Shown piece by piece: positions 5,907 to 7,649 of a stretch of DNA of 7,649 nt. Source of the stretch: an uncultured Clostridia bacterium (GTDB taxonomy: Bacteria > Bacillota > Clostridia > Oscillospirales > Acutalibacteraceae); the NCBI GenBank assembly GCA_947624755.1, contig CANQLQ010000094.1:1-7649 (forward strand), in the 5' to 3' direction. The translations under genes were made by a program, and so were the position numbers. The notes beneath the pieces were generated by a model that worked only from the letters and a program-made list of their open reading frames with translations, did no database searches and was not told the DNA's origin. Numbering within the stretch: the first letter of the stretch is position 1; each line of letters starts with the position of its first letter.

Positions 5907-6560
5907 ATGCTTAAAAAAATTGTAGACGGAATTTTTGCGGGTATACTTGTTTCGATAGGAGGTATGGTTTACCTTTCCTGCGACAACAAATATGTCGGAG
6001 CGGTACTTTTTTCAATTGCTCTTCTTTTTATTTGTCTCAAAGGCTATTCGCTTTATACAGGTAAGATATGTTATATACCCGAAAAGCACAATAAAGAGGC
6101 ATTTTCTGTTCTTCTTCTCGCTCTTCTCGGAAATTTTCTTGCAACAGTCATTTGCGGTTATGCGCTCAGATACGCCGCTCCCTCAATTGCACAGACTGCG
6201 CTTTCAATGTGCGAAACCAAGCTTACACAGGAATTTTTTCAAACTTTTTTAAGGGCGGTTTTCTGCGGCATACTTATTTACCTTGCCGTTGATATATATA
6301 AAAATTCAAAAAATCCCATAGGAATTTTCTTTGCGATTCCCGTTTTCATTCTCAGCGGATATGAACATTCAATTGCCGATATGTTCTATTTTGCCGCTTC
6401 GGGCATTGTTTCTTTAAGGGCTTTCGGCTTTATTTGGACTGTTATTTTGGGCAATTCAATAGGCGGAATGTTGTTTCCGGTTTTGGAAATGATTTCGGGA
6501 AAAGAAAAGGCTAATTGTGAGGCTTTAAACCAATCGGATTTTCCTAACTTTAAAAACTAA
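5907..6560 (+). CDS. Formate/nitrite transporter (FNT) family channel, short form; possible hydrosulfide channel
   Basis: A 217-residue membrane protein with about six helices and FNT-family signatures: SIGGMVYL (16-23), SLYTG (48-52, Thr51), LLGNFLA (73-79), FFQTFLRAVFCGILIYLAV (110-128), SGYEHSIADMF (150-160, His154) and LGNSIGGMLFP (181-191). By alignment from memory to E. coli FocA (GFEHSIANMF, LFTS and the K156 region), Thr51, Lys105 and His154 correspond to the pore Thr/Lys/His set. The protein is short (FocA about 285): the cytoplasmic N-terminal segment is missing, and a TGA at 5901-5903, one codon before the start, shows that this is genuine. An AAAGGA site at 5892-5897 supports ATG 5907. 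The family carries formate, nitrite or hydrosulfide. Adjacency to cysK (22 bp) favours sulfide, as inference. Confidence 0.88.
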   Translation: MLKKIVDGIFAGILVSIGGMVYLSCDNKYVGAVLFSIALLFICLKGYSLYTGKICYIPEKHNKEAFSVLLLALLGNFLATVICGYALRYAAPSIAQTALSMCETKLTQEFFQTFLRAVFCGILIYLAVDIYKNSKNPIGIFFAIPVFILSGYEHSIADMFYFAASGIVSLRAFGFIWTVILGNSIGGMLFPVLEMISGKEKANCEALNQSDFPNFKN

Positions 6561-6582
6561 CAATATTTGAAGGAGATTTAAA

Positions 6583-7512
6583 ATGATTTGTGACAATATT
6601 CTTCAGGCAATAGGACATACGCCCATAATAAGACTTAACCGTATGGTTAAGCCGGGAAGTGCGCAGGTGCTTGTAAAGTTTGAGGGCCTTAATGTCGGAG
6701 GTTCAATTAAAACAAGAACAGCTTACAATATGATCAAAGAAGCTGAAAAGGAAGGGCTTATAAACAAAGATACAATAATTGTTGAGCCAACAAGCGGCAA
6801 CCAGGGTATCGGTCTTGCCCTTGTCGGCGCGGTAAGAGGTTACAGAACAATTATCGTTATGCCCGACTCGGTAAGCGAAGAGAGAAGAAAGCTTGTGCGT
6901 CACTACGGTGCGCAGGTTAAGCTTATTCACGACGCAGGCGATATCGGTGAATGTATTGACGAATGTCTCAAGACTGCGCTTCGTATGGCGGAGAAGAACC
7001 CCAATGTGTTTGTTCCTCAGCAGTTTTCAAATAAAAACAATGTTCTTGCACATAAAAAACATACCGCTCTTGAAATTATGGAGCAGGTTGCAGGTCATAT
7101 AGACGGTTTCTGTTCGGGTATCGGCACGGGCGGAACAATAACAGGTATCGGTGAAGTGCTCAAGGCGCAGTATCCGGAAATGGAAATTTGGGCAGTTGAG
7201 CCTGAAAATGCCGCAATTCTTGCCGGCGGCACTATTGGAACTCATCTTCAAATGGGTATCGGTGACGGCATTATTCCTGAAATCCTTAATCAGAAAATTT
7301 ATGACGAGATCTACATAGTAACCGATGGTGAAGCTCTTGAAACTTCAAAACGGCTTGCCCGTGAAGAAGGTATTCTTTGCGGAATTTCAAGCGGCACAAA
7401 TGTGGCGGCGGCGATCAAGCTTGCCGAAAAGCTCGGAGAAGGCAAAACGGTTGTAACTGTTCTTCCCGACACGGCGGAAAGATATTTTTCAACTCCGCTT
7501 TTTCAGGAATAA
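6583..7512 (+). CDS. cysK: Cysteine synthase (O-acetylserine sulfhydrylase), PLP-dependent
   Basis: A 309-residue protein that makes cysteine from O-acetylserine and sulfide; cytoplasmic, fold type II PLP enzyme. The PLP lysine is Lys43 in NVGGSIKTR (37-45). The substrate-binding loop is TSGNQG (70-75), the PQQF sequence is at 145-148, the phosphate-binding loop is GTGGT (181-185), and the serine that contacts the pyridine nitrogen lies in GISSG (267-271). The ending PDTAERYFSTPLF matches the family, and the length is normal (about 310). Small departures from the common form are NVGG for NPGG before the lysine and Gln in place of Thr in the TSGNTG loop. An AAGGAG site at 6570-6575 is 7 nt upstream. 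The 22-bp gap makes an operon with the channel gene likely. Related beta-substituting enzymes (CysM-like, diaminopropionate synthase-like) cannot be fully excluded. Confidence 0.9.
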   Translation: MICDNILQAIGHTPIIRLNRMVKPGSAQVLVKFEGLNVGGSIKTRTAYNMIKEAEKEGLINKDTIIVEPTSGNQGIGLALVGAVRGYRTIIVMPDSVSEERRKLVRHYGAQVKLIHDAGDIGECIDECLKTALRMAEKNPNVFVPQQFSNKNNVLAHKKHTALEIMEQVAGHIDGFCSGIGTGGTITGIGEVLKAQYPEMEIWAVEPENAAILAGGTIGTHLQMGIGDGIIPEILNQKIYDEIYIVTDGEALETSKRLAREEGILCGISSGTNVAAAIKLAEKLGEGKTVVTVLPDTAERYFSTPLFQE

Positions 7513-7649
7513 GATATAACGGTTAAATTTAATAAAGCTAAGTAACATGGGGCTGTCGATAAACTGTTTTGTGATAAAAGTTTTCGCCCGCCTTTTTCAA
7601 AAGGTAATTCCCCTGTCAGGGGAAATGTCTGCGAAGCAGACAAAAGGGT
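7513..7649 (+). repeat. Start of a hairpin-rich intergenic repeat (runs off the window)
   Basis: No gene is seen after cysK. From about 7549 (GGGGCTGTCGATAA) the sequence folds into consecutive small stems: 7561-7583 (AAAC and TTTT with AAAAGTTT, two-base bulge); 7591-7604 (CCTTT/AAAGG); 7608-7624 (TTCCCCTG/CAGGGGAA around one T); and 7626-7642 (TGTCTGC, loop GAA, GCAGACA). None is followed by a T-run, so a classical terminator for cysK is not evident, although the cluster might slow polymerase or protect the transcript end. The texture resembles dispersed palindromic extragenic repeats of clostridial genomes. That link is from memory, and copy number cannot be judged here. Confidence 0.55.

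Noticed and set aside
7549..7649. CRISPR array
   Set aside because: The hairpins differ from each other in sequence, so there are no direct repeats with regular spacers.

Overview
The window looks like a chromosomal segment of a moderately AT-rich anaerobic Firmicute, probably a gut-type clostridium of the Oscillospiraceae/Ruminococcaceae kind. Reasons: strong AAGGAG-type ribosome binding sites, short gaps between genes, a consensus housekeeping promoter, a tRNA with encoded CCA, a MetH that ends at the B12 domain, and a hairpin-rich repeat at the right edge. The lineage is inferred from style and not proven. All real genes lie on the + strand, and no phage, transposase or CRISPR genes are present.

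Layout: (1) 1-1545 is the C-terminal two thirds of a cobalamin-dependent methionine synthase, cut by the window edge, followed 11 bp later by a small MmcQ/YjbR-family protein (1557-1919). (2) After a 152-bp gap, three closely spaced genes form a probable operon (2072-5654): a secreted, membrane-anchored protein whose glycerophosphodiesterase-like fold has lost its catalytic residues; a cytoplasmic beta-lactamase-fold serine hydrolase with an extra C-terminal region; and a YhhN/TMEM86-family membrane protein (lysoplasmalogenase family). (3) 5655-5906 is a dense non-coding block: a 12-bp perfect inverted repeat overlapping a perfect TTGACA-N17-TATAAT promoter, a leader hairpin, tRNA-Gln(CUG), and a strong intrinsic terminator that ends 23 nt before the next gene. 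(4) 5907-7512 holds a short formate/nitrite-transporter-family channel and a cysK-type cysteine synthase, 22 bp apart. (5) 7513-7649 has no gene; it carries the start of a repeat made of consecutive small hairpins.

How the genes may work together: the channel-cysK pair suggests uptake of hydrosulfide for cysteine synthesis, since some FNT-family members conduct HS-. MetH supplies methionine, so sulfur amino acid metabolism flanks the window, but the two sets are not one transcript. The middle operon hints at membrane-lipid (possibly plasmalogen) turnover or sensing, because two of its three products belong to lipid-linked families.

The most notable observations are the catalytically dead GDPD-like surface protein and the tRNA-Gln block. 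In that block the channel-cysK genes seem to lack a promoter of their own and sit behind the tRNA terminator, and the tRNA leader can pair perfectly with the anticodon arm. None of this proves a new system; most genes are recognisable family members.
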